From CAZGSN01 sp964371655 (GTDB taxonomy: Bacteria > Desulfobacterota > Binatia > HRBIN30), in assembly GCA_964371655.1 (NCBI GenBank), contig CAYJOD010000002.1, positions 62,001 to 126,000 on the forward strand: a stretch of 64,000 nt of DNA, given 5' to 3'. Position numbers and translations under genes: made by a program. The notes beneath the pieces were generated by a model. It was not told the DNA's origin. It ran no database searches and saw only the letters and a program-made list of their open reading frames with translations. Shown one piece after another: positions 25,627 through 34,343 of this stretch. Numbering within the stretch: the first letter of the stretch is position 1; every line of letters begins with the position of its first letter.

Positions 25627-28044
25627 CTACGAGCCCTTGCGTGCGCTCGACACCAGCTTCCATAGCCGGTTGGGTGATGCCGGGAGCTCGGTTGCGCGCA
25701 CCCCGAGAGGAATCAGCGCATCGTTGATGGCGCAGAAGATCGCCGCCGGCGTGGTGTGCATGGCACCCTCGCCGCAGCCCTTTGCACCCAACGGCGTGAA
25801 CGGAGAGGGCGTGCACAGAGCGGCCTTCTCGGTCATCGGGACTTCGTTGATCGTAGGAATGAGATAGTCCACGAACGTCGACGTCAGGAGTTGGCCATCG
25901 TCGTCGTAGACGTACTCCTCGAGCAGTGCGGCTCCGACTCCCTGCGCGACGCCGCCCTGAAGGTTGCCCTCGACGTTCGCTGGGTTGAGACGTGTGCCGC
26001 AGTCGTCGGCGATCCAATACTTGAGAATGTTCACGAACCCGGTCTCCACATCCACCTCGACGAGCACAAGATGGCAGGCGTTTGCGGCGGTGAGGTAGCT
26101 CTTGCAGCGGCCCATCTCGTCCGGCTGCGTCCGGCCCGGCGCGGTCCACACGTAGGTGGCCTCCGGGCGCGGATCCATGCCCGGCGGCAGCAGATCGCTG
26201 CGGGCGAGCATGGTGCCGGTGAGCTGCGCCAACGTCATGCAGGCCTCGGGCATTCCCTTGATCTGGACCTTGCCGTCGACGAGCTCCATTGCCTCCGCTG
26301 GTGTCTGCATCAGGTGGGAGGCCACCGCGATCAGCTTCTCTTTGATCTGCGCAGCCGCTCCGAGAACGGCCCCGGTGATGGCCACTCCGAGTCGGCTCCC
26401 TCCCGGGCCGAAATGCGGCGGAGCGGAGAGAGAGTCCTGATAGTTGACGCGCACGCACTCGGGTGGGACGGAGAAGTAGTCGGCCAGCACCTGGGTGATG
26501 ACGGTGTACTGTCCCTGTCCCTCGAGGGAGAACCCAACCTTCGCAATGACGTTGCCCATGATGTCGAGGCTCACCGTGGCGCCCTCGGGGACTCCGACCA
26601 TCGGCAGGCCGACCATCGCGTAGGAGTTCCAATCGAACACTCCGGGCTCGATCGTGTTGACCAGGCCGATCCCGAGGTAGCGACCCTGCTTGCGGGCCTC
26701 GGCTTGTTCGGCGCGCAGGGACTTGTACTCGGCCATCTCCAGAACCTTGTCGAGGCAGGCCTCGTAGTCGCCGCTGTCGTATTCGTTGCCGCTCGGAATC
26801 GTGTAGGGAAACTGGTCGGGTTGTATGTAGTTCCTGCGCCGGATCTCTCCCGGATCGATTCCGAGACCGCGCGCGGCGATGTCCACCACCTGCTCTAGCG
26901 CCCAGAAATGCGGGGGTGGACCCATGCCGCGGTAGGCGCTCGATGGCAGCTTGTTGGTGGCGACGATACTCACGTCGTACCCTGCGACCGGGATGGTGTA
27001 ACAGCTGGTGAAGGCCGCAAGCGGTTTGGCGGCCCCAACCGCCCCGAAGTTCTCCGACGAGCAACCGAGATCGTCCACCAGCTTCACCCGGAGACCGGTC
27101 ATGGTGCCGTCGCGCTTCACCGCTAGTGCGACCTCGTAATGACGGTCCCAGGATTGCCCGCCGCCGCCCATGAGATACTCCATGCGGTCCTCGATCCACT
27201 TGACCGGCGGGCCCCCGAGCTTGCGCGACAACAGCGAGGTGATCGTCAGTCCCGGCACATGCCCCTTGCCGCCGAAGCTGCCGCCGTGCGGATGGCTGAT
27301 GAGCCTCACTTTGTGTGAGGGCAGCTGCATGTTCATTGCCAGGGCGAGGGCGAACTGGCCTTGAGCCTGAAAGCTGCCGTGACAGGTGAGTCCCTTCTCC
27401 AACGGATCCCATTGGGAAACGACGCCGAAGGTCTCCATCGGGTTGGCCCCGACGCGGTGCCAGCGGAAGTTCTCCGAGAAGATGTGGTCCGCGTCGTTGA
27501 ACGCCGCGTCCACGTCACCCCAGGCAAAAGTCTTCTGGAAGATGATGTTGCTGCCGCGGGCTTCATTGATCAGCGGACTGTCCGGCTGCATTGCCTTGAA
27601 CGGGTCCATCACCGGGGGCAGGGGTTCGTACTCAACCTCGATAAGCTCCAAGGCATCCTCGGCAACGTAACGGCTCGTTGCCGCCACCGCCGCCACAATG
27701 TGCCCGACGTAGAGAGCCTTCCCCACCGCGATGCAGTAACCGCCCCAGCCCTCCGGATAGCTGGCGAGTGGTGCGGTCAGAGCTTGCGCGTCCGCTCCCG
27801 TCACGACGCCATGGACACCCGGCAGCTTCTCGGCCGCGGAGGTGTCGATCTTCTTGATGCGCGCATGAGCGTGTGGGCTGCGCAGCATGGCGCAGTGCAG
27901 CATCCCGGGTAGCGTCAGGTTGTCGATGAACTCGGCGCGACCCGTGAGCAGCACGGGATCTTCGACGCGCTGCATGGGTTGGCCCACCCATCGGGGTGAG
28001 CGCGCCGGGAAGGCGTCCAGTGAATTCGGGATTTCGACAGCCAT
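25627..28044 (-). CDS. Molybdenum hydroxylase large subunit (xanthine dehydrogenase/CoxL family)
   Basis: An 805-residue molybdopterin-binding protein (PF01315 and PF02738 regions). ATG 28044 after GAGAAAGAG gives MAVEIPNSLDAFP; further upstream the frame is not protein-like. Cofactor motifs include GGSFGGKGH, SSAYRGMGPPPHF and PLGAKGCGEGAMHT with the catalytic Glu. The active-site loop is not the Cys-containing loop of CO dehydrogenase, so it should hydroxylate an organic substrate. No genes for the usual 2Fe-2S and FAD subunits adjoin it; the next gene downstream is the membrane Fe-S oxidoreductase, which could be its electron acceptor. Confidence 0.9.
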   Translation of the reverse strand: MAVEIPNSLDAFPARSPRWVGQPMQRVEDPVLLTGRAEFIDNLTLPGMLHCAMLRSPHAHARIKKIDTSAAEKLPGVHGVVTGADAQALTAPLASYPEGWGGYCIAVGKALYVGHIVAAVAATSRYVAEDALELIEVEYEPLPPVMDPFKAMQPDSPLINEARGSNIIFQKTFAWGDVDAAFNDADHIFSENFRWHRVGANPMETFGVVSQWDPLEKGLTCHGSFQAQGQFALALAMNMQLPSHKVRLISHPHGGSFGGKGHVPGLTITSLLSRKLGGPPVKWIEDRMEYLMGGGGQSWDRHYEVALAVKRDGTMTGLRVKLVDDLGCSSENFGAVGAAKPLAAFTSCYTIPVAGYDVSIVATNKLPSSAYRGMGPPPHFWALEQVVDIAARGLGIDPGEIRRRNYIQPDQFPYTIPSGNEYDSGDYEACLDKVLEMAEYKSLRAEQAEARKQGRYLGIGLVNTIEPGVFDWNSYAMVGLPMVGVPEGATVSLDIMGNVIAKVGFSLEGQGQYTVITQVLADYFSVPPECVRVNYQDSLSAPPHFGPGGSRLGVAITGAVLGAAAQIKEKLIAVASHLMQTPAEAMELVDGKVQIKGMPEACMTLAQLTGTMLARSDLLPPGMDPRPEATYVWTAPGRTQPDEMGRCKSYLTAANACHLVLVEVDVETGFVNILKYWIADDCGTRLNPANVEGNLQGGVAQGVGAALLEEYVYDDDGQLLTSTFVDYLIPTINEVPMTEKAALCTPSPFTPLGAKGCGEGAMHTTPAAIFCAINDALIPLGVRATELPASPNRLWKLVSSARKGS

Positions 28045-28248
28045 GTTCTGACTCTTTCTCGCGGTTGGAGCGCGGCGGATTCTTGTTCTGGAAGGCGCTT
28101 TCCCTCGGGATATCCAAACAAACGAGTGTTCGGTTAACCTGCCATAGGGCCGATCGCTATGCCAGTCGCGCCAGAGAGAAATTGCTCCCGCTGAGCTTGT
28201 CGGCCACGCGCGAGGGTAGTAGAGCGTGGCGGCCGAGGTCTGACGAAC

Positions 28249-29499
28249 GTGAAACACGCATCGAAGCCGCGTCTGGCGGTGCAGCTCTACAACGGTGTGC
28301 AGCGTCTGGCACAGGCGCTTGGGCGCACGCCGCCTGGCTTTGCCGCATCCGAGGCGTCACTCTTGGAAGCGGCGTGCAAGGCGACAGGACTCACCGACTT
28401 CGGCGACGATGGCTTTCGAAAGCATCTCACCATGTTGCTGCGTGCCTACGACGAAGAGGCACAGCTGACGCCGTTCGGTCGCATGATGGTCCAGGGCGAG
28501 TTGAGCGGCATCCTCAAGAGCCGGCTGTCTGTGCAGCACGCCTGGACGCAGCAGCCGAACATTTTGCAGGCGCCGATTCAGCGTCCCATCTTCATTCTCG
28601 GCTTGCCGCGCACCGGGACCACGGCGCTGCATTTCCTGCTCGGGCAGGACCCGAACAATCAAGTCTTGGAGTACTGGCTAGCCGCGGCACCGGGCCCACG
28701 GCCGCCGCGCAGCGAATGGGAGAAGGACCCGCGCTACGTCGCCGCCGAGCGCGGCCTGAAGATGATGTACTACTTGGATCCCAGCCTGAAGGCGATTCAC
28801 ATGATGACCGCCGACGGTCCGGACGAGTGCCGTCATCTGTTCCTGCAGTCGTTTCTCGACGACACCTTCGATTCCAACGCCACCATCCCGAGCTACACGA
28901 AGTGGTACGCCGCGCAGGACATGCATCCTGTCTATGCCCGGCACCGCGACATCTTAAAGCTCATCCAGTCGCCGCAGCCGCAGCGCCGCTGGGTGCTGAA
29001 GTATCCGGCGCACATGCGCAACCTCAAAGTGTTGCTCGACACCTATCCCGATGCGTGCATCGTGCAGACCCATCGCGATCCGGCGCGAGTGCTGCCGTCA
29101 ATCTGCAGTCTGGTGACCGGCTGGCGAGGCCTCTACGAAGGTGCCGTCGACCACGAGGCGATCGGCAACTGGCAGCTCGACATGTGGTCGTCGATGGTGG
29201 GCACCGCGATGACCGTGCGCGCGACGAGCAACCCGAAACAATTCTTCGACTTCTCCTTCCAAGAGCTGGTGGCCGACCCGATCGCGGCGATCGGGCGGAT
29301 GTACGAACACTTCGGCTTCGACCTCACGCCCGAAGCCGAAGTCAGGATGAAAGCGTGGCACGCCGAAAATCCGCAAGGCAAGCACGGCGGCCACCGCTAC
29401 TCAGCCGCCGACTTCGGTCTCACCGACGCCGACATCGGGACGCGCTTTGCGACCTACATGCGACACTTCCAAGTGGCGAAGGAAGGCGCGGCGTCGTGA
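28249..29499 (+). CDS. Sulfotransferase family protein
   Basis: A 416-residue sulfotransferase (PF13469). The 5'-phosphosulfate loop for PAPS is PIFILGLPRTGTTALHFLL at about 108-126, and the 3'-phosphate region is THRDPARVLPSICSLVTGW. The N-terminal 100 residues are a helical extension typical of this bacterial group. It would sulfate a lipid, steroid or glycan hydroxyl in the cytoplasm. The start is GTG 28249. It diverges from the Mo-hydroxylase; the 200-base gap shows no clear element. Confidence 0.87.
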   Translation: MKHASKPRLAVQLYNGVQRLAQALGRTPPGFAASEASLLEAACKATGLTDFGDDGFRKHLTMLLRAYDEEAQLTPFGRMMVQGELSGILKSRLSVQHAWTQQPNILQAPIQRPIFILGLPRTGTTALHFLLGQDPNNQVLEYWLAAAPGPRPPRSEWEKDPRYVAAERGLKMMYYLDPSLKAIHMMTADGPDECRHLFLQSFLDDTFDSNATIPSYTKWYAAQDMHPVYARHRDILKLIQSPQPQRRWVLKYPAHMRNLKVLLDTYPDACIVQTHRDPARVLPSICSLVTGWRGLYEGAVDHEAIGNWQLDMWSSMVGTAMTVRATSNPKQFFDFSFQELVADPIAAIGRMYEHFGFDLTPEAEVRMKAWHAENPQGKHGGHRYSAADFGLTDADIGTRFATYMRHFQVAKEGAAS

Positions 29500-29587
29500 C
29501 GGTGCGGCACGTCCGCCGGCATGGTGGCCCATGCTACAGGCCGCCAAGCTCGAGCCGTCGCGCTCGAACGCGCTAGCTCGGTACGTC

Positions 29588-29917
29588 TCAGACCTCGACC
29601 GCAAGCGCTATTCGGAGCGCCCGGCTCAGATCTCTAATTTTCGGATGCCGCAGTTCGCCGACAAAATCGGTCAGAATGGATTTCGGGAGGCTCACGAGCT
29701 CGTCACAGTGGATGGCGCTGTCGTGCTTCTGCCCTTCGTCGACTCCGACCGGCACCTGCGTAGACAAGGCGTCGTAACGTGAATACACCGGCGCACAGAT
29801 GACGGTCGAGAACCTGGACTCGATCACGATCTGGCGACTAACGATGACGAAAACCCGAGAACGTTTCGGGTCTCGGCTGGAAGGGTGGCGAACTCGATAT
29901 AGCTCGCCGCGCTTCAA
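29588..29917 (-). CDS. MazF/PemK-like mRNA-cleaving toxin
   Basis: A 109-residue MazF-type protein: RGELYRV at the start, SRVFVIVSRQ, TVICAPV, and SAIHCDELVSLPKSILTDFVG near the end, all typical of the SH3-like barrel RNases. Its ATG overlaps the stop of the upstream small gene as ATGA. It should cleave mRNA or tRNA at short motifs when freed from its antitoxin. Confidence 0.87.
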   Translation of the reverse strand: MKRGELYRVRHPSSRDPKRSRVFVIVSRQIVIESRFSTVICAPVYSRYDALSTQVPVGVDEGQKHDSAIHCDELVSLPKSILTDFVGELRHPKIRDLSRALRIALAVEV

Positions 29918-30141
29918 ACGGGCACCTGGAAGCTGAGGACGTCACTCGCCTCCCGATTCAGCCTGCGCGCATTTCGGTTGAGGATTGCCAAATCTCCGGC
30001 TGCCTCACCGCCTTCGGTGCCTGCCGGTCGGGCAGCCGTCGTCACGGCTCGGGTGCTTCGCTTGCTGCGACTACTCTGCGATCTTGTCAGGCTCATATCT
30101 TCGGAAAGAACCACCGCTGCTGAAGCGCTCTTTGCTCGCAT
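29914..30141 (-). CDS. Probable antitoxin of the MazF-like toxin
   Basis: A 75-residue frame overlapping the toxin start by four bases. Only the C-terminal tail LNRNARRLNREASDVLSFQV is protein-like and resembles the toxin-binding tails of some MazF antitoxins. The first 50 residues are rich in Ser, Arg and Ala and do not resemble a DNA-binding domain, so the gene may be truncated or frameshifted at its 5' end. Confidence 0.5.
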   Translation of the reverse strand: MRAKSASAAVVLSEDMSLTRSQSSRSKRSTRAVTTAARPAGTEGGEAAGDLAILNRNARRLNREASDVLSFQVPV

Positions 30142-30428
30142 GCCGTCGTCTTAGAAGTAGCCCCTGTCGACGTCAATTGCGTGTCTGCCGAACGCCGCCG
30201 GCCTGTGCGCCCGACGATCAATCCGATGGCGCTACCCTCGAAGCTCGCCGAAGACAGACGTTGGATATGCTCCTACGTCCCCAGAGGGTTCCACCCGCTC
30301 GATCGCCATTCGCAGTTACCACTTGCGCCTGGCTCTTCGCCGCCCCGGGCCACGGGCGTAACGATAAAGCTGAGCTACCGCTGGCCGCACCGAGTCGCGA
30401 GCGGTTACCTCCGGCGAATGAATAGGCG
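30142..30428. other. Gene-free stretch, nothing recognised
   Basis: A 287-base region between the toxin pair and a small membrane protein gene. One short plus-strand frame is open but has no ribosome site and no family resemblance. No repeat of the families seen elsewhere was found. Confidence 0.6.
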
Positions 30429-30740
30429 CTAGTGAAGCAGAAGAATACATGCCGCCATCAATGGGAAAATCAGCAGAGCCCCCAACCAGGCGAGAACCGA
30501 AACGCGCCACTCGGGCAAACCAGGATGCCGGAGCCGCCAAGTATCGAGAGCGAAGCCAAACGTCGGGACGTATAGGAGCAACGCTGTGGCGACGACCAAC
30601 GACACCCCTACATCCCGGGAGTAATGTACGGAAAGCGGAATGGAGGCTACAAATCCAATGCTGCAACCCAGCAGCCGCTGCCAATACCGAATTCGTGCGC
30701 TCCTTCTGTCGGTGAGCTCGGGTCCACGCCAAATGCTCAT
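30429..30740 (-). CDS. Small membrane protein, unknown
   Basis: A 103-residue protein with three hydrophobic segments, around residues 24-40, 46-64 (VSLVVATALLLYVPTFGFAL) and 80-102 (LAWLGALLIFPLMAACILLL). The N-terminal 22 residues are basic and hydrophilic, suggesting a cytoplasmic N-terminus. AGAGG lies before the ATG. No family recognised; it stands alone between the toxin pair and the DUF1214 gene. Confidence 0.65.
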   Translation of the reverse strand: MSIWRGPELTDRRSARIRYWQRLLGCSIGFVASIPLSVHYSRDVGVSLVVATALLLYVPTFGFALDTWRLRHPGLPEWRVSVLAWLGALLIFPLMAACILLLH

Positions 30741-30844
30741 AGCCTCTGTCCGCCTATCTATCGCACTTGACCGACATGTGTCGCAGTCCCCGAATTGCGA
30801 ACCGCCGGATGGTCAGGCGGCCGATCACGCGGTCTCGTCCGCAC

Positions 30845-31969
30845 CTACAGGTCCGCGACCTTGACGACTCTCGTGTTCGGACGCGGCTTCACGTCGGCGC
30901 GGATCCAGCGCCAGCACATCGTGCCGCGTTGGTGGCCGGCGGTGTCTAGCCAGTTGTCGACGCCGGGGTTTTGATGCGCGACGACGATGCGCACCGAGCC
31001 ATCGTCTCTGTACTTGGCGCCGTGATGGTTCACGGCGATGTTGTGGTAGCGGTAGTCGAGCGACTCCATCCAGTGATTGTTGAGCTGTAGGTTCCAGTAC
31101 TCACAGGGCGGCGGCGTGGTCTCGATGACCAGGGCCTCGTCGTCGGCCAGCTCCCAGTAGCCGTGGTAGTAGAAAATGTTGGGATCACCGTGCGCGGCGC
31201 CGGCAATGGCCGGGTCGAGCGGATGCAGCTGATTGATACCGCGCGCGGCAAAGCCTTCGGCCCAGTTGGCGAACAGCGTCGCTGTCCCCGCGACGTAGGC
31301 ACTTGCCGTCGCCAAGCCGCGGTCCATGAATTCAGCTGTGATCGGCGGCGGTGGACCATCGCTGCCCAGGCGCTCGATGTGCAGGTCGGCGATGACCTCG
31401 GTCTGCCGATCCTCAAAGGTCTGGCGCACGATCAGCGAAGAGGTGTCGGGCTCCATGCGCAGCCAGTTGCCGGGCTGCGGTCGCGAGCTGATGATGATCT
31501 CGAAGCGGCCGTCGGGCGCAATTGCGAGATCACGTCCTTCGAGGTAGCCCGTCTGTCCCGAGCGCGCCGATGAGCCGTAGTTGCCGGCATAGGTGCCAAA
31601 CCCGAGATAGGGCACGCTGCCGCGCGTGCCCCAGATCCGATACTCATAGCGGCCGCTGATGGCGGCGCTCTGATAGTAGTTGTCGGGATTATCGGCGCCA
31701 ATCTTTACGGTCTCGTGCGACGGCCGCCGCAGTACCGGCGCCAGCGGGTCGGCAAATTCGATGTAGGACTCCAGGGCTACGCGCGTGAGTCGGCTCAGGT
31801 AACGGAAGCCCTCGGCGCGGTCGAACGGATCCTGCGGCGATCCCTCGCGCAGAATGACGTCACCGGCACGCTTGAGGCCGTCGCAGAAATCGGCCCACGC
31901 GCTTCCGTTCATGATGCGTTGGCTCGAAGGGTCGTCGCTTGCCACGTCGGCGCGTCCGTCGCGGCTCAT
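30845..31969 (-). CDS. DUF1214 domain protein
   Basis: A 374-residue protein whose C-terminal half is DUF1214 (PF06742): EYWNLQLNNHWMESLDYR, HQNPGVDNWLDTAGHQRGTM and the closing CWRW are its signature. No signal peptide is visible at the chosen start, which follows directly on the stop of the PEBP gene (TAG-ATG), so the two are translationally linked. The biochemical role of DUF1214 is not established; members often sit in lipid, steroid or terpenoid gene neighbourhoods. Confidence 0.88.
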   Translation of the reverse strand: MSRDGRADVASDDPSSQRIMNGSAWADFCDGLKRAGDVILREGSPQDPFDRAEGFRYLSRLTRVALESYIEFADPLAPVLRRPSHETVKIGADNPDNYYQSAAISGRYEYRIWGTRGSVPYLGFGTYAGNYGSSARSGQTGYLEGRDLAIAPDGRFEIIISSRPQPGNWLRMEPDTSSLIVRQTFEDRQTEVIADLHIERLGSDGPPPPITAEFMDRGLATASAYVAGTATLFANWAEGFAARGINQLHPLDPAIAGAAHGDPNIFYYHGYWELADDEALVIETTPPPCEYWNLQLNNHWMESLDYRYHNIAVNHHGAKYRDDGSVRIVVAHQNPGVDNWLDTAGHQRGTMCWRWIRADVKPRPNTRVVKVADL

Positions 31970-32596
31970 CTACGACACGCTCGGATTGAGCGTGTATGTG
32001 CCCACAAGCGCCGCCTTGGCGAGGACGTGGCCGTCGATGGCGGCGAGGACCTCGGGCGCGCCGAACTTGCCGTCGACCGGGCAGCGCGGCAGGTCGGTAG
32101 CGTACAGGGTGAAGTGATAGTGGTGCACGATGCTGTCGTTCCAGGGCGGGCACGGACCGTCGTAGCCAAAGTAATCTCCTCCCATTTCCGCGTCGCCGGT
32201 GAACCACTGCGTGTAGTTGTTCAAACCCTGACGCGTACCGTGTGCGGCCTGGGGACCCGGCTTCCCGCGCGGCGTGATGCCGTCGCAGAAGCTGCCTTCG
32301 GCGATCGCCGCGGGGCTGGGCGCGAGATCGACGAGCACCCAGTGGTAGAAGTCTACGCGCGCCAGGCTCGCCGGGACGGTCTTGCCTTCCTGGTTCACGT
32401 CGTCGCCTTTGCTGGGTACGTCGGGGTCATGGCAGATCAGGACCAGCGACTTGGTACCCGCCGGGAGATCGGACCACGCCAGGTGTGGGTTCTTGTTATC
32501 GCTGAGCTCCATATGGTTTTGCGGCTGCGGCTTTCCGAATGCGCAGCGATCGGGAATACGTTCGCCGTTCTTGAAGCCATCACTCCAGATCTTCAT
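31970..32596 (-). CDS. YbhB/YbcL family phosphatidylethanolamine-binding (PEBP)-like protein
   Basis: A 208-residue PEBP/Raf-kinase-inhibitor-like protein (PF01161). The ligand-pocket motifs are LICHDPDVPS, FYHWVLVDL and YDGPCPPWNDSIVHHYHFTL. AGGAGG lies five bases before the ATG. Bacterial homologues are small cytoplasmic or periplasmic proteins of uncertain ligand. It is the first gene of a two-gene operon with the DUF1214 protein. Confidence 0.9.
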   Translation of the reverse strand: MKIWSDGFKNGERIPDRCAFGKPQPQNHMELSDNKNPHLAWSDLPAGTKSLVLICHDPDVPSKGDDVNQEGKTVPASLARVDFYHWVLVDLAPSPAAIAEGSFCDGITPRGKPGPQAAHGTRQGLNNYTQWFTGDAEMGGDYFGYDGPCPPWNDSIVHHYHFTLYATDLPRCPVDGKFGAPEVLAAIDGHVLAKAALVGTYTLNPSVS

Positions 32597-32740
32597 GGTC
32601 GCCTCCTGCGTTGTGATGCCATGCCTCGCGCGTCGTCGCGCTGATGTCGGCGCGCACTCTACAAAGAGACGCGCCTCAGGAAAACCCCCTCGTACCCTTT
32701 GGCACCGCGCTGGAGCGGCGGAGGATCTCAGGCCTCAAGG

Positions 32741-32822
32741 GGCTTCAGGCTTCGGACTTCGGACTTCAGGCTCGAAACAAGAATTCAAATTGTCGCCGAA
32801 GCCCGAAGCCCGAAGTCTGAAG
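32741..32822. repeat. Inverted repeat with GGACTTCAGGC/GCCCGAAG words
   Basis: GGCTTCAGGCTTCGGACTTC repeats face GAAGCCCGAAGCCCGAAGTC around a short AT-rich loop. It lies in the 360-base gap between divergent PEBP and CoA-transferase genes; no other element is seen there. Confidence 0.75.
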
Positions 32823-32958
32823 TGGTGAGCTCCCTGTGCGAGCCGACCTTGACCAAGACGGGCGATTGAGGAATGGGAGGCGGCTCAGTCATTGAGCGAA
32901 TCATGCGACTTCGTCCGTGCGCGCGGCGGAGCCGATACGGGTCGAGTGGAGGCGAAGT

Positions 32959-34173
32959 ATGGCGGGCGGCGCGTTGGAAGGTGTGAATGTCATCGAGTTG
33001 GGCCAAGCGGTGTCGGCGCCCTACTGTGCCAAGCTGTTTGCCGACTACGGCGCTGACGTGATCAAAGTGGAATCGCCCAGCGGCGGCGACATCGCGCGCA
33101 GCTGGGGGCCTTTCCCCAAGGATGTGCCGCACCCGGAGAAGAGCGGGTCGTTCTTCTTCCTCAACACCAACAAACGTGGCGTCACTCTCGACGTCGGTAA
33201 TGATCGCGGTCGCGACATGTTCCTCCAACTTCTGGAGCAGGCCGATATCTTGATCGAGAACAACTCGCCGCGCCAAGTTCGCGACTGGGGCCTCGACTAT
33301 GCCACGCTCGCCAACGTGAATCCGAATCTGGTGATGATCTCGATCACGCCGTTCGGCCAGAGCGGCCCGTACGCCGATTGGAAGGGTTGCGATTTGAACG
33401 CGTTCCACCTCAGCGGCGCCAGCAGCCGCTACTGCGGGCGCCCCGGCGAGTCACCGCTGGAGCAAGGTACCTTCGCTGCGGACTTCTTCGGCGCGACGAC
33501 GGCTGCGGCGTGGGGACTGGCGGCCGTGTACGGGCGCCGGGTCGCCGGCGGCGGCCAGCACCTCGACGTGTCGTGCGCCGAAGTCGTCGCCTCGCTCTTC
33601 GTCGGTAGTCAGAACATCGGCGCCATGGCCCAAGACGGTAAGTTCGATCGCCGTACCGGCGTCGGCATGTCACTCGGTGCTCCCGCGACGATCCTGCCGT
33701 GCAAGGACGGACACGTCTGGATCTTGGCTCTCGAGACCGCACAGTGGAACGGTCTCGCTCGAGTCATGGGCAACCCGGAGTGGATGCAGATGGAGATGTT
33801 CCAGGAGATGCTGGTGCGCGCCCAGAATTCCGACGCCATGTATCCGTTGATCGAGCAATGGACGATGGAACACAGCAAGTGGGAGATCATGGAGAAATGC
33901 CAGGCCGAGGGCTGCCCGGTCACCGCCGTGTTCACGGTCGCCGAAGCGGCCGAGCATCCGCACTTGGCGGCGCGCCAGTACCTTGTCGAGTTGGAGCATC
34001 CGGCGTTGGGGAAGATTCGCGATCTCGGTGCGCCGTTCAAGCTTCCCGAAAGCCCCGGTGGTCCGCGCCGCCCCGCGCCTCTGCTCGGCCAGCACAACGC
34101 CGAGGTGTACGATAGCTTGCTTGGTTTGAAAGCGGACGACCTCGCCGAGCTGCGCGGCGCGGGTGTCATCTAG
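32959..34173 (+). CDS. Class III CoA-transferase, counterpart of the N-half of the fused enzyme
   Basis: A 404-residue PF02515 protein from ATG 32959 (GGAGG nine bases upstream). It shares with domain 1 of the 816-residue protein the blocks VSAPxCAKLFADYGA, SWGPFPKDVPHPEKSG, FFFLNTNKRGVTLDV and SRYCGRPGESPLEQGTFAAD. Catalytic Asp175 lies in AADFFGA. The adjacent gene at 34344 matches the other half, so the two probably form a heteromeric enzyme with the same reaction as the fusion. Confidence 0.93.
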   Translation: MAGGALEGVNVIELGQAVSAPYCAKLFADYGADVIKVESPSGGDIARSWGPFPKDVPHPEKSGSFFFLNTNKRGVTLDVGNDRGRDMFLQLLEQADILIENNSPRQVRDWGLDYATLANVNPNLVMISITPFGQSGPYADWKGCDLNAFHLSGASSRYCGRPGESPLEQGTFAADFFGATTAAAWGLAAVYGRRVAGGGQHLDVSCAEVVASLFVGSQNIGAMAQDGKFDRRTGVGMSLGAPATILPCKDGHVWILALETAQWNGLARVMGNPEWMQMEMFQEMLVRAQNSDAMYPLIEQWTMEHSKWEIMEKCQAEGCPVTAVFTVAEAAEHPHLAARQYLVELEHPALGKIRDLGAPFKLPESPGGPRRPAPLLGQHNAEVYDSLLGLKADDLAELRGAGVI

Positions 34174-34237
34174 CCGGGGCGGCTTCAGATGAAACCAGCG
34201 CAGCCCACGTTCGCAACGCGACGAGAAGAAAGAATGA

Positions 34238-34315
34238 CCACGGATTACACGGATGGCACGGATTCCCAGAGGAATTCTCAAGTCTTCCGATCCGTGAAAT
34301 CCGTGACATCCGTGG
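34238..34315. repeat. Inverted repeat CCACGGATTACACGGAT
   Basis: CCACGGATTACACGGATGG faces ATCCGTGAAATCCGTGACAT...CCGTGG, separated by about 30 bases. It sits between the two paired CoA-transferase genes, so any hairpin would lie inside their common transcript and could set their ratio. Confidence 0.82.
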
Positions 34316-34343
34316 TTCCGTCCTTTTCGTCTTGAGAGGTCAC

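Noticed and set aside
25619..27412. A 597-codon minus-strand frame
   Set aside because: Out-of-frame shadow of the Mo-hydroxylase, with low-complexity Arg/Gly/Ser-rich translation.
30181..30432. Small plus-strand frame
   Set aside because: No ribosome site, no family, and unlike the neighbouring genes.
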